From contig NZ_JAMQPN010000006.1 in the NCBI RefSeq assembly GCF_026151655.1, positions 200,563-264,562 of the forward strand: a stretch of DNA of 64,000 bases. Direction: 5' to 3'. Under the pieces are notes generated by a model that saw only the letters and a list, made by a program, of their open reading frames with translations, was not told where the DNA came from and ran no database searches. Positions 55,652 to 63,417 of the stretch are shown piece by piece. Within the stretch, counting starts at the first letter, position 1. Every line of letters starts with the position of its first letter. Source of the DNA: Leptospira soteropolitanensis (GTDB taxonomy: Bacteria > Spirochaetota > Leptospiria > Leptospirales > Leptospiraceae). The translations under genes and the position numbers were made by a program.

Positions 55652-57037
55652 TTATTTTCCTAATAAATCTTCGAGTAAACGCAAACCTTGATTTTCCATA
55701 GGGAAAAAACCATTTAAGTCTGAAAAAATCCCTCTATCGATTAACCAACGTTCAAACTCTGGTGCTGGTTTTAATCCCAAAACTTGCCTTAAGTACAATG
55801 CGTCATGAAAGGATGTACTTTGGTAGGATAACATTACATCATCTGCACCGGGAACTCCCATGATATATGTACATCCAGCAACACCTAACAATGTCAAAAG
55901 TGTATCTATATCATCTTGGTCAGCTTCTGTATGGTTTGTATAACAAACATCGACTCCCATTGGAAGCCCAAGTAACTTTCCACAAAAATGATCTTCTAAA
56001 CCGGCTCGAATGATTTGTTTTCCATTAAAAAGATATTCTGGTCCAATAAAACCCACGACAGTATTGACTAATAAAGGAGAAAATTTTCTGGCAACCGCAT
56101 AAGCTCGTACTTCCAAAGTTTGTTGGTCAATTCCGTGGTGAGCACCTGCCGACAATGCACTACCTTGTCCCGTTTCAAAATACATGACATTATCGCCAAC
56201 AGTTCCACGTCTAAGCGACAAAGCCATTTCTCTTGCTTCTTGCAAAATTGATAAACTAACACCAAAACTTTTATTTAAGTCTTCTGTGCCACCAATGGAT
56301 TGAAAAACCAAATCCAAAGGAGCCCTTCGTTTCATGACTTCCATAGAAGTAGTTACATGAGATAAAATACAAGATTGGGTAGGGATGGAATATTTTTGAA
56401 TGAGATTATCCAACATTTCTAAAAGGGCAATAGAAGTAGGAATATTATCAGTAGCGGGATTAATTCCGATCACGGCATCCCCACTTCCCAGTAGTAATCC
56501 ATCGAGAAGACTGGCTGCAATTCCTTTCGGATCATCTGTCGGATGATTTGGTTGTAACCGAACAGAAAGTCTACCAGGTAAACCAATCGTATTTCTGAAT
56601 TTCGTAATTACCGTAATTTTTTTACTAACCAAAATTAAATCCTGGTTCGACATAAGTTTTGAAACAGCCGCAACCATCTCTGGTGTAATTCCCCACCGAA
56701 TAGAATGTATTACCTCGGCATCAGTTGTCTCAGCTAACAAAAAATCACGAAATCCACCGACAGTCAGATGAGAAATCGATGCAAATCCCTCTTTTTTATG
56801 AGATTCCAAAATAACTTTTGTCACCTCATCTTTATTTGCTGGTATTAATTCTAAACTTAAAAATTCCGAAAGATAAACATCAGCAAGTGCCATTTGTGCG
56901 GCGACTCTCTCTTCCTGACTCCTTGCCGAAAGCCCTGCTAATACATCACCTGATCGGTGGGGACTTGCTTTGGCCAAAAGGTCTTTTAAATCCGGAAATT
57001 GGTAGGTTTTGGTGCCGAGGATTGTTTTGTAACCCAT
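55652..57037 (-). CDS. eutB: Ethanolamine ammonia-lyase large subunit EutB
   Basis: The catalytic subunit (461 residues from the ATG at 57037), a TIM barrel binding ethanolamine and B12. The start MGYKTILGTKTYQFPDLKDLLAKASP and the blocks SHLTVGGFRDFLL, RLQPNHPTDDPKGIAASLLDGLLLGSGDAVIGINPATDN, YFETGQGSALSAGAHHGIDQQTLE and CYTNHTEADQDD are typical of EutB. A longer frame to 57139 adds an unlikely hydrophobic leader and is rejected. Ethanolamine could come from phosphatidylethanolamine, a main leptospiral lipid. Confidence 0.93.
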   Translation of the reverse strand: MGYKTILGTKTYQFPDLKDLLAKASPHRSGDVLAGLSARSQEERVAAQMALADVYLSEFLSLELIPANKDEVTKVILESHKKEGFASISHLTVGGFRDFLLAETTDAEVIHSIRWGITPEMVAAVSKLMSNQDLILVSKKITVITKFRNTIGLPGRLSVRLQPNHPTDDPKGIAASLLDGLLLGSGDAVIGINPATDNIPTSIALLEMLDNLIQKYSIPTQSCILSHVTTSMEVMKRRAPLDLVFQSIGGTEDLNKSFGVSLSILQEAREMALSLRRGTVGDNVMYFETGQGSALSAGAHHGIDQQTLEVRAYAVARKFSPLLVNTVVGFIGPEYLFNGKQIIRAGLEDHFCGKLLGLPMGVDVCYTNHTEADQDDIDTLLTLLGVAGCTYIMGVPGADDVMLSYQSTSFHDALYLRQVLGLKPAPEFERWLIDRGIFSDLNGFFPMENQGLRLLEDLLGK

Positions 57038-57212
57038 ACAAACAATAGTAAGGGATAAGAAATCTTCCGCACAGAACTTTTCTTTACTTTTATAAAGCGA
57101 ACACAAAACAAACACCAAACAAATATTTAGTAAATTCAACTTTATTGCAAAACCCCAAAAAAAACAATCAGCGCCAAACGAATAAATAAATATTAAATAA
57201 ATTTGTAATGAA

Positions 57213-57241
57213 AATCATGATAATGATAAAAATTCATGATT
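57213..57241 (+). promoter_or_regulatory. Fur-box-like site and inverted repeat
   Basis: AATCATGA (57213-57220) and TCATGATT (57234-57241) are perfect inverted arms. Between and overlapping them, GATAATGATAAAAATTCAT (57219-57237) matches the classic 19-bp Fur consensus in 14 of 19 positions, including the first 11. It lies about 95 bp before the first small lipoprotein gene. A metal-responsive regulator could act here; this is inferred. Confidence 0.45.
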
Positions 57242-57334
57242 CGAACTACAATGGAGAAGATATCTTCGATTCAATTGACACAAAACTGAGGAAGCTAGAT
57301 AATTGTCCAAAAATTCATATCAACTGAGGAAACT

Positions 57335-57556
57335 ATGAAAAAACTAGCATTAGCTGGAATCTTATTTTCATTACTTTGTTTTGCAAATTGTACGCAATAC
57401 ACTGTTATGGATAGTGCAAGTGTTGACGGAAAACTTTACGTTTCTGTTTTAAAAAAGCCTTTTTTTGGTGGTGCTGAAGGTTATATCTCTAAATGTGATG
57501 CCGATGCAGCTGGAAACCTAAAATGCAAACGTGTACGTTTGGACGTAACTAACTAA
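57335..57556 (+). CDS. Small lipoprotein, tandem family member 1
   Basis: A 73-residue lipoprotein: signal MKKLALAGILFSLLCFANC with Cys19 as the acylation site. The mature part ends with a paired-cysteine motif, KCDADAAGNLKCKRVRLDV, shared with the next two genes. GAGGAAA precedes the ATG at good spacing. It is the first of four closely spaced genes (gaps 13-22 bp) probably transcribed together. Function unknown. Confidence 0.72.
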   Translation: MKKLALAGILFSLLCFANCTQYTVMDSASVDGKLYVSVLKKPFFGGAEGYISKCDADAAGNLKCKRVRLDVTN

Positions 57557-57569
57557 GAGGAAGAAAATT

Positions 57570-57800
57570 ATGAAAAAAATTATTTTAGTATTCGCAACCC
57601 TTTTTCTCCTAACTTCTGTAACAAACTGTGTTTCTATTTATCAAATCAAATCAGGAAACAAAGGAAAAATGACTGTTACAAAACATAGTTTTCTTAATAC
57701 TGACGAATTGGTTTGTGATGTAACTGCACAAGACGATTTAAGCTGTGTTAACATTGAAGGCGCTTTTGTTAATAACCCAAGTCTTGGTGCGAACAATTAA
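57570..57800 (+). CDS. Small lipoprotein, tandem family member 2
   Basis: A 76-residue lipoprotein: signal ending SVTNC (Cys20). The mature part contains the paired-cysteine motif VCDVTAQDDLSCVNIEG, related to the neighbours on either side. AGAGGAAG provides the ribosome site. The N-terminal mature part is different from member 1, suggesting old duplication. Function unknown. Confidence 0.72.
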   Translation: MKKIILVFATLFLLTSVTNCVSIYQIKSGNKGKMTVTKHSFLNTDELVCDVTAQDDLSCVNIEGAFVNNPSLGANN

Positions 57801-57822
57801 TCACTTGAAGGAAATATAAATT

Positions 57823-58029
57823 ATGAAAAAAATATTACTTACTCTTACCCTTATTTCTTCTAGTTTTCTAATTTCTTGCCAAACTACTAGTTTGACACAA
57901 GTTGGAAATTCAACATACCGTTTCTATTCTGGTCGTCTTTTCCAATACAACACAGAAGTTGAAAAATGCGATGTTGCTGCAGACGGAAAAAAAGTAACTT
58001 GTAAAGACGTAACAATCTCTTACGAGTAA
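57823..58029 (+). CDS. Small lipoprotein, tandem family member 3
   Basis: A 68-residue lipoprotein: signal ending FLISC (Cys19). The motif KCDVAADGKKVTCKDVTI closes the protein, matching the paired-cysteine pattern of members 1 and 2 (CD-V/A-x-A, a short loop, then C). The two cysteines probably form a disulfide in the periplasm or on the surface. GAAGGAAA precedes the start. Function unknown. Confidence 0.72.
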   Translation: MKKILLTLTLISSSFLISCQTTSLTQVGNSTYRFYSGRLFQYNTEVEKCDVAADGKKVTCKDVTISYE

Positions 58030-58047
58030 AAAAGGCAAAGGTAGGTT

Positions 58048-58491
58048 ATGGCAAAAAAATTCATTTATTGTTTTGTTTTCGGAGTAACCTACCTTTTTTG
58101 CAAACCAACACCAGCGGTCGATTCCAAAGACTTTGTTGGAAATCCTGAAATTAGAACCATCTCCCTCTCCGAGTTTCAATCAAACACCAAATCGGCAGCG
58201 GATTTAGAGAATGTAGAAACACAAATTGCAAATCTTGGTAGTTTTACTTCCTCGGTCGCAGTGGCAAAGTCGAGAACCGTTTTCAAAGAAAAAACAAACA
58301 GGTCCTTAGTTCCTCGTGCAATTTATATCTTATCAGGTTCAGGCAAAATTCATTTTGATGATGCTGAACTACCGATCAAAGAAAATGATTGGTTACATTT
58401 CCCTCCTGCCAATGCCATTGATATAGAACCTACAAAAGGTAAGGTTTTAAAATTTCTAATTTTTCATGGTTACTGGACTAACAACCAGTAA
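58048..58491 (+). CDS. Cupin-domain lipoprotein
   Basis: A 147-residue predicted lipoprotein (signal ends YLFC, Cys18) with a C-terminal cupin barrel: RAIYILSGSGKIHFDDAELPIKENDWLHFPPANAIDIEP. The metal-binding histidines of cupin motif 1 are mostly missing, so a catalytic role is doubtful; it may bind a small ligand. It begins 18 bp after the third small lipoprotein and completes that cluster. Confidence 0.7.
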   Translation: MAKKFIYCFVFGVTYLFCKPTPAVDSKDFVGNPEIRTISLSEFQSNTKSAADLENVETQIANLGSFTSSVAVAKSRTVFKEKTNRSLVPRAIYILSGSGKIHFDDAELPIKENDWLHFPPANAIDIEPTKGKVLKFLIFHGYWTNNQ

Positions 58492-58601
58492 CAACGATTA
58501 ATATCTAATTTTTAATCTGACTCCTCCGCTTTGTCACAAGAAAGGCAGTTTTGGCCTTGTTTAATTTTGCGTTCCCAATCTTTTTGCTATCCAAAAAAAA
58601 A

Positions 58602-58688
58602 GAAGCGGGGCCGAGCTCGTCCGGGGTCCGCGTTCGCTTCCGTCTGCCACAAGGCAGACCAAGCCCTTCCGATCTCTAACGCCGGCTT
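58602..58688 (-). repeat. Structured GC-rich intergenic repeat, copy 2 (reverse orientation)
   Basis: A GC-rich block in AT-rich surroundings. On the minus strand it reads GGCGTTAGAGATCGG, then the 7-bp hairpin GTCTGCC-TTGT-GGCAGAC (58642-58659), then GGAAGCGAACGCGGACCCCGG and CGAGC. The same order (GATCG, hairpin, GGAgCG...CCCGG, CGAGC) occurs at 30376-30450 with a different hairpin sequence, so the stems appear to have co-varied. Confidence 0.55.
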
Positions 58689-58760
58689 TAAAGAATCCAA
58701 TTCAGAATTTTTTACCGTTTGCCTTGACAAAATTCTGAATTTCTGCCTCCAACTGCTTAA

Positions 58761-58773
58761 ATTTAGACTAAAT
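58761..58773. promoter_or_regulatory. Putative PerR operator upstream of katG, site 1
   Basis: ATTTAGACTAAAT, a perfect 6-1-6 palindrome identical to the one at 12140-12152 before the PerR-type regulator gene. It lies 73 bp upstream of the GTG and 85 bp upstream of the preferred ATG of katG. Confidence 0.65.
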
Positions 58774-58802
58774 CTAAAAAATTGCTTGCCTCTTATAACT
58801 GG

Positions 58803-58826
58803 ATTTAATCTAAATTTATACTAAAT
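58803..58826. promoter_or_regulatory. Overlapping PerR-like sites 2 and 3 before katG
   Basis: ATTTAATCTAAAT (58803-58815) and ATTTATACTAAAT (58814-58826) are two overlapping degenerate versions of the 13-bp palindrome, each with 5 of 6 arm pairs matching. They end 20 bp before the katG ATG, so a bound repressor would block transcription start or elongation. Confidence 0.55.
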
Positions 58827-58845
58827 CTAGAAAGTGAAGGCCAAG

Positions 58846-61077
58846 ATGAGAACTACAAAAATTTCTACAATGGCCCTCTTGGTGCTCGTATTGAGCCCCT
58901 TGGGAGCTGCAGACACAAAAGAACCTTCGAGTGTAATGGAACGCCAAAACATATCCAATCAGTTTTGGTGGCCAGAAAGGCTCGATTTAGCCCCACTCCG
59001 CCAACATGCAGCGGAATCCAACCCAATGGGAAGACAATATAACTACTCCAAAGAATTCAAAGAACTAGACATCCAACAAATAAAAGATGAGATCAAAACT
59101 CTGATGAAAACCTCACAGGACTGGTGGCCTGCTGACTATGGTCACTACGGACCCTTCTTCATTCGGATGGCTTGGCATAGCGCTGGAACCTACCGAATTA
59201 ATGACGGACGAGGGGGGGCTGGCGGGGGACAACAAAGATTTGAGCCACTCAACAGTTGGCCCGATAATGCCAACCTAGACAAAGCACGCCGTCTCCTTTG
59301 GCCAATCAAAAAGAAATACGGAAAAAAAATCTCTTGGGCGGACCTGATGGTACTTACAGGAAATGTCGCCCTCGAATCGATGGGATTCAAAACTTATGGG
59401 TTTGCTGGGGGAAGAACCGATGATTGGGAAGCTGACCTTGTTTATTGGGGACCTGAGAAAAAATGGTTAGCCGACGAACGATACGAAGGTGATAGAAAAT
59501 TAAAAAATCCACTTGGGGCAGTACAAATGGGACTGATTTATGTAAATCCAGAAGGCCCAAATGGAAACCCAGACCCACTAGCGGCCGCTAAAGACATTCG
59601 AGAAACTTTTGGTCGAATGGCAATGAACGATGAAGAGACTGTAGCATTAATCGCCGGGGGACATACCTTCGGAAAAGCACACGGTAAGGCAGATCCGTCT
59701 AAATATGTTGGAAAAGAACCTGCAGCTGCGGGAATCGAAGAACAAGGGTTTGGTTGGAAAAACAATTATAAAAAAGGAAATGCAGAAGACACCATTACAA
59801 GCGGACTTGAAGGAGCATGGACTGCCAATCCAACTAAATGGACCACTCAATATCTAAACAATTTATTTGGTTTTGAATGGGTGCAAACAAAAAGTCCAGC
59901 AGGTGCCATCCAGTGGATTCCGAAAGATGGAGCTGGTGCCAATATGGTTCCCGATGCACACGACAAAACACTTCGGCATGCTCCTATCATGTTTACTACC
60001 GACTTGGCTCTAAAATTTGACCCGAGTTATAAAGTAATTGCTAAAAAATTCCAAGAAAATCCTAAAGAGTTCGAACTTGCTTTTGCAAAAGCATGGTTTA
60101 AACTTACCCACAGAGATATGGGTCCCCTTGCTCGTTATATCTCTAAAGATTTACCAAAAGAGCCACTGATTTGGCAAGACCCGCTTCCTGCAGTAGATCA
60201 TAAGTTAGTTGGAACAAAAGAAATCGAAGCCCTAAAAGCAAAAATTTTAAAATCAGGATTAACTATTCCTGAACTTGTAAAAACTGCCTGGGCCTCTGCC
60301 GCAAGTTTCCGAAGCACCGATATGAGAGGAGGAGCCAACGGAGCAAGGATCCGCCTAGAACCTCAAAAAAACTGGGCAGTAAATGATCCAGAAGAACTAT
60401 CAAAAATATTGAAAAAATTGGAAAAAATCCAATCCGAATTCAATGATTCAGGAAACAAAATCTCACTTGCCGACTTGATCGTGCTAGCTGGAAATACTGC
60501 CATCGAAGAAGCCGCAAAAAAAGCGGGTATTAAAGTGGCTGTACCTTTTACACCTGGAAGGACTGATGCAAGTGCAGAACAAACCGACGTTTATTCCTTT
60601 TCCGTTTTAGAACCGAAAGCAGATGCATTCAGAAACTACTACGGCGCTGGGAACTCTTTATCTCCAACAGAAATGTTAGTAGATCGTTCCAATATGTTAT
60701 CTTTAACCATTCCAGAAATGACAGTGCTCTTAGGTGGAATGAGATCTTTAGATGGCAATTCAGGAAAATCGAAACATGGAATTTTGACAAATCGCCCTGG
60801 AGTTTTGAGTAACGATTTCTTTGTCAATTTACTCGACATGTCTACTAAATGGCAAAAGTCTTCTCAAGCAGATGGTCTTTACGAAGGATTAGATCGCAAA
60901 ACAGGTGCTAAAAAATGGACAGCCACTTCTGTGGATCTCATATTCGGATCTCATTCCGAGTTACGAGCAGTGGCCGAAGTTTATGCAGCAGATGATGCTA
61001 AAGATAAGTTTGTTAAAGATTTTGTTGCCGCTTGGAACAAGGTGATGATGCTCGATAGGTTTGACGTGAAAAAGTAA
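58846..61077 (+). CDS. katG: Exported catalase-peroxidase KatG
   Basis: A 743-residue bifunctional haem catalase-peroxidase that removes hydrogen peroxide. The N-terminal domain has the distal site [29 protein letters not shown] (adduct tyrosine) and the proximal histidine in [10 protein letters not shown]. The C-terminal domain is the usual inactive duplicate. Unlike most KatG, it begins with a clear signal peptide ([20 protein letters not shown] then AAD), so it should be periplasmic. I choose the ATG at 58846, five bases after GAAGG, over a GTG at 58834. PerR-type palindromes precede it and a HiPIP gene follows 2 bp after its stop. Confidence 0.95.
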   Translation: MRTTKISTMALLVLVLSPLGAADTKEPSSVMERQNISNQFWWPERLDLAPLRQHAAESNPMGRQYNYSKEFKELDIQQIKDEIKTLMKTSQDWWPADYGHYGPFFIRMAWHSAGTYRINDGRGGAGGGQQRFEPLNSWPDNANLDKARRLLWPIKKKYGKKISWADLMVLTGNVALESMGFKTYGFAGGRTDDWEADLVYWGPEKKWLADERYEGDRKLKNPLGAVQMGLIYVNPEGPNGNPDPLAAAKDIRETFGRMAMNDEETVALIAGGHTFGKAHGKADPSKYVGKEPAAAGIEEQGFGWKNNYKKGNAEDTITSGLEGAWTANPTKWTTQYLNNLFGFEWVQTKSPAGAIQWIPKDGAGANMVPDAHDKTLRHAPIMFTTDLALKFDPSYKVIAKKFQENPKEFELAFAKAWFKLTHRDMGPLARYISKDLPKEPLIWQDPLPAVDHKLVGTKEIEALKAKILKSGLTIPELVKTAWASAASFRSTDMRGGANGARIRLEPQKNWAVNDPEELSKILKKLEKIQSEFNDSGNKISLADLIVLAGNTAIEEAAKKAGIKVAVPFTPGRTDASAEQTDVYSFSVLEPKADAFRNYYGAGNSLSPTEMLVDRSNMLSLTIPEMTVLLGGMRSLDGNSGKSKHGILTNRPGVLSNDFFVNLLDMSTKWQKSSQADGLYEGLDRKTGAKKWTATSVDLIFGSHSELRAVAEVYAADDAKDKFVKDFVAAWNKVMMLDRFDVKK

Positions 61078-61079
61078 AA

Positions 61080-61454
61080 ATGTCTAAGTCTTCAAGAAAA
61101 CAATTTTTAACAACATCGTTGTCTTGGATGACCTCCCTCTTTCTAATTGAGGGAGGTCTTAGTTTAACCACAAAATTGGTGGCAGAAAAAAAAACTTCTC
61201 CCCCTTTGCCGGAAGGTCTGCAACCTGTTTCTGAATCGGATCCAACTGCCAAAGCACTTGGATATCATCAAGATGCAAAGCATACAGATTTTAATTTGTA
61301 TCCAGAAAGAAAAGAAGTCTCCGCAAAAAATCAATTTTGTAAACACTGCGCACAATATACAAAATTAAACGAAGGTTGGGGAAAGTGTAACATCATTACC
61401 GCTGGTATTGTATCCTCCAACGGTTGGTGTTCTGCTTGGTCTCAGAGGTCCTAA
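61080..61454 (+). CDS. High-potential iron-sulfur protein (HiPIP)
   Basis: A 124-residue small electron carrier with one [4Fe-4S] cluster. After an N-terminal export signal (about 1-35, with RK instead of a twin arginine) comes the HiPIP pattern: ALGYHQDAKHTDFNLYP, then cluster ligands C87, C90, C103 and C117 in FCKHCAQYTKL, GWGKC and NGWCSAW. The second spacing is a few residues shorter than in classic HiPIPs. Starting 2 bp after katG, it is surely co-transcribed and is a candidate electron donor to the periplasmic peroxidase, which is an inference. Confidence 0.88.
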   Translation: MSKSSRKQFLTTSLSWMTSLFLIEGGLSLTTKLVAEKKTSPPLPEGLQPVSESDPTAKALGYHQDAKHTDFNLYPERKEVSAKNQFCKHCAQYTKLNEGWGKCNIITAGIVSSNGWCSAWSQRS

Positions 61455-61463
61455 ACAGAATGT

Positions 61464-61970
61464 TTATTTCCAAACACATTGTGCTAAATCTACCCTTTCA
61501 AAAACCCAAGGTTTGTGCGCATGTTTTGCATTTTTATCTTCGATCAAATCGAATGATCCTGCTTGGGAGGATATACTTTGAAAATAGAGGGAAAAAGGAG
61601 TATTTTTCATCTGCGTTCGTTTAGGACAAAGCCCCACTCCCTCTGTTTTTAAAAAAGGATAGGAAGCTCCTAAATCGTCGCGGAAAACCATACCTTCTTT
61701 CAATACACAAACCTTTTTAGATTCCTTGGTATACAATTCTAATTTTGTTTCCGTATCAGATACACAAATCTTACTGAGCACAACGACTCCCAAAAATTCA
61801 GAATGAAGGTCACAACATTGGGGTGCGGGATTCCAATTGCGTTTCGTCTGTACTGTTGCTTTTGAATTTTCCGAAGTGAATTCCTTAACAGGTTCTGTTG
61901 AACAGGAGAATAGAGAAAACCATACATATAAAAACAAAAAAATATATTTTGGAATCATCTCAAATACCAC
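61464..61970 (-). CDS. Hypothetical lipoprotein
   Basis: A 168-residue protein with a lipoprotein-type signal (YVWFSLFSC, Cys23). The start is a GTG at 61970 with AAGGA seven bases upstream; an ATG at 61958 is a weaker alternative. Mature features include a Cys pair in APQCCDLHSEF and cysteines in SKICVSD and KVCVLKEG, suggesting disulfides. It ends 9 bp from the HiPIP stop (convergent). No family recognised. Confidence 0.65.
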   Translation of the reverse strand: MVFEMIPKYIFLFLYVWFSLFSCSTEPVKEFTSENSKATVQTKRNWNPAPQCCDLHSEFLGVVVLSKICVSDTETKLELYTKESKKVCVLKEGMVFRDDLGASYPFLKTEGVGLCPKRTQMKNTPFSLYFQSISSQAGSFDLIEDKNAKHAHKPWVFERVDLAQCVWK

Positions 61971-62160
61971 GATTTTTTCCTTAAAGTTTTTTAGTCGCTT
62001 CTTTTAGCTTTTGCTAAAGGATCTTTAGATTTTCAGATTTCTTCCATCACTTTTTTAAAAATAATAAAATTCTCATCCAGATTCGCGTCCCAGGACGACA
62101 AAAATGACCATCCATTTTAAACTTGAAGGAGTGCATTTATTCTAAGGAGAAAAGAAGATT

Positions 62161-62457
62161 ATGATTCAAAAATTGAGTTCGTTCGTTTTGGCACTATTAC
62201 TTTTAATTCACTGCGGTTCCTTTCCTGTTGGCGAAAAACGTTTTAACGAATTGGTCACAAATAAGGTCAAAGCGAGAGCAGCATATGATTTAGATTGTCC
62301 AATGGGAGATATTAAAGTCAATGTAATCGATAATAAAAATTTCGGTGCAAATGGATGCAGACAACGGGCAACATATACCATTTATCCAGCAGATTGTTCT
62401 CCAACAACTACCCATGAAGCAGGTATTGAAAACTATTGCCAACTCATAAGAAACTAA
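62161..62457 (+). CDS. Small cysteine-rich lipoprotein
   Basis: A 98-residue lipoprotein: signal ending LLIHC (Cys19), strong ribosome site AAGGAG upstream. The mature domain has four cysteines in LDCPMGDIKVNVID, NGCRQRATYTIY, ADCSP and ENYCQLI. The order LDCP, a central NFGANGC, then RATY resembles short secreted domains common in deltaproteobacterial and leptospiral lipoproteins (from memory, not searched). Function unknown. Competing hairpins follow it. Confidence 0.72.
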   Translation: MIQKLSSFVLALLLLIHCGSFPVGEKRFNELVTNKVKARAAYDLDCPMGDIKVNVIDNKNFGANGCRQRATYTIYPADCSPTTTHEAGIENYCQLIRN

Positions 62458-62474
62458 AAAAATAAAGATTAATA

Positions 62475-62527
62475 AATTCCCAATTTGATTTTTATCTATT
62501 GGGAATTGCTATTGCAATTCCCAATAG
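62475..62527 (+). terminator. Hairpin terminator with a competing alternative stem
   Basis: CTATTGGGAATTGC (62496-62509) and GCAATTCCCAATAG (62514-62527) form a perfect 14-bp stem with a TATT loop. The same left arm can instead pair with an upstream AATTCCCAAT (62475-62484), giving a mutually exclusive 10-bp hairpin. No long T-tract follows, so termination efficiency is uncertain. Confidence 0.55.
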
Positions 62528-62711
62528 CAATTCGATTTAAAATTTGACATTCTTATTCTAATTAGCTTTTTGATACAGTATTAAAAATATCTTTTTTCTA
62601 CAGAAGAACTTGCGAATTATATGATCATCCAAAATCCGTTGGCAAAACAATAGTCCATACAACATTCCAAGATACACTCAAAATTTTTTGTGTTTTCCGC
62701 ATTTTTTTTAT

Positions 62712-63287
62712 TTAAAGTTTTGTTTTTAAGTTCTCCGAAACAATTTTATTTAGTTTTTTAATTCGATTGGTAAAATAACTTTTATTACTTAAAGAACATG
62801 AAAAAAGGTAACTGCCATATATGGACACAGTTACATTCTCTGCAATATTCCAAGCCTTACTAGGCGAATATCCTTCTTTCGCAATGGCTCTCGACAATTT
62901 AGACGTCATATCTTCATAAAATAAATTAATTTTTTGGAGATACACTAACCGTTGTTTTGATAAGACCAATATACTCAAAAAATGAATATAATTCAAAAAA
63001 ACTTTGTCGCTAACAAAAAAGTTTAAAAATTCTTCTATCCCTCTTTTTCCTTTCATTCTATGATCAGTGAGTACAAACATTTTTTCAGATAAGTTGCGTT
63101 CTGCATTATTGAGAACAAATTCAACCATATCCGGCTTTCCGGAAGGAAAAAAATAATAGATACTCCCCTTCCCTAAACCGGTTTTTTTGGAAACCATAGC
63201 AACCGACACTCCATCAATTCCAAAGTCACAAAATAACTCCAATAATGGAGAACCCAAATCACCCTTTTCTGTTACTGATCTTGCCAT
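62712..63287 (-). CDS. TetR-family transcriptional regulator
   Basis: A 191-residue TetR protein with HTH FGIDGVSVAMVSKKTGLGKGSIYYFFPSGKPDMVEF, the TetR/AcrR form close to the YxAF subgroup, and a helical ligand domain. It is divergent from a DUF4442 gene; a palindrome with 10-bp arms (63303-63328) lies 15 bp from its start and is the likely operator. The ligand is unknown. Confidence 0.85.
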   Translation of the reverse strand: MARSVTEKGDLGSPLLELFCDFGIDGVSVAMVSKKTGLGKGSIYYFFPSGKPDMVEFVLNNAERNLSEKMFVLTDHRMKGKRGIEEFLNFFVSDKVFLNYIHFLSILVLSKQRLVYLQKINLFYEDMTSKLSRAIAKEGYSPSKAWNIAENVTVSIYGSYLFSCSLSNKSYFTNRIKKLNKIVSENLKTKL

Positions 63288-63302
63288 CTATACCAAACAG
63301 TC

Positions 63303-63328
63303 AACTATTTACTAAATGGTAAATAGTT
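63303..63328. promoter_or_regulatory. TetR-type operator with 10-bp arms
   Basis: AACTATTTAC (63303-63312) and GTAAATAGTT (63319-63328) are perfect inverted arms with a 6-base spacer, placed between the divergent TetR and DUF4442 genes. This is the expected position and size for control of both. Confidence 0.65.
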
Positions 63329-63417
63329 TTTCAATATTCTTTAGTTTTTTGATTGTGCACCAAACGAAAAGACAAATTGTTTTTTCATAAGTTAGTAGAA
63401 TTCAAAAAGGTTCCGCC

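Larger units (their letters stand above)
58492..58845. other. 354-bp region between cupin gene and katG
   Basis: Holds the second copy of a structured GC-rich repeat (58602-58688) and, next to katG, three overlapping or adjacent PerR-type palindromes (58761-58826). TTGACA at 58723-58728 could be a -35 element for katG. No protein gene is convincing here. Confidence 0.5.

Noticed and set aside
57038..57139. 34-residue hydrophobic leader on EutB
   Set aside because: EutB is cytoplasmic and the family start matches MGYKTILGTKTYQF at 57037.
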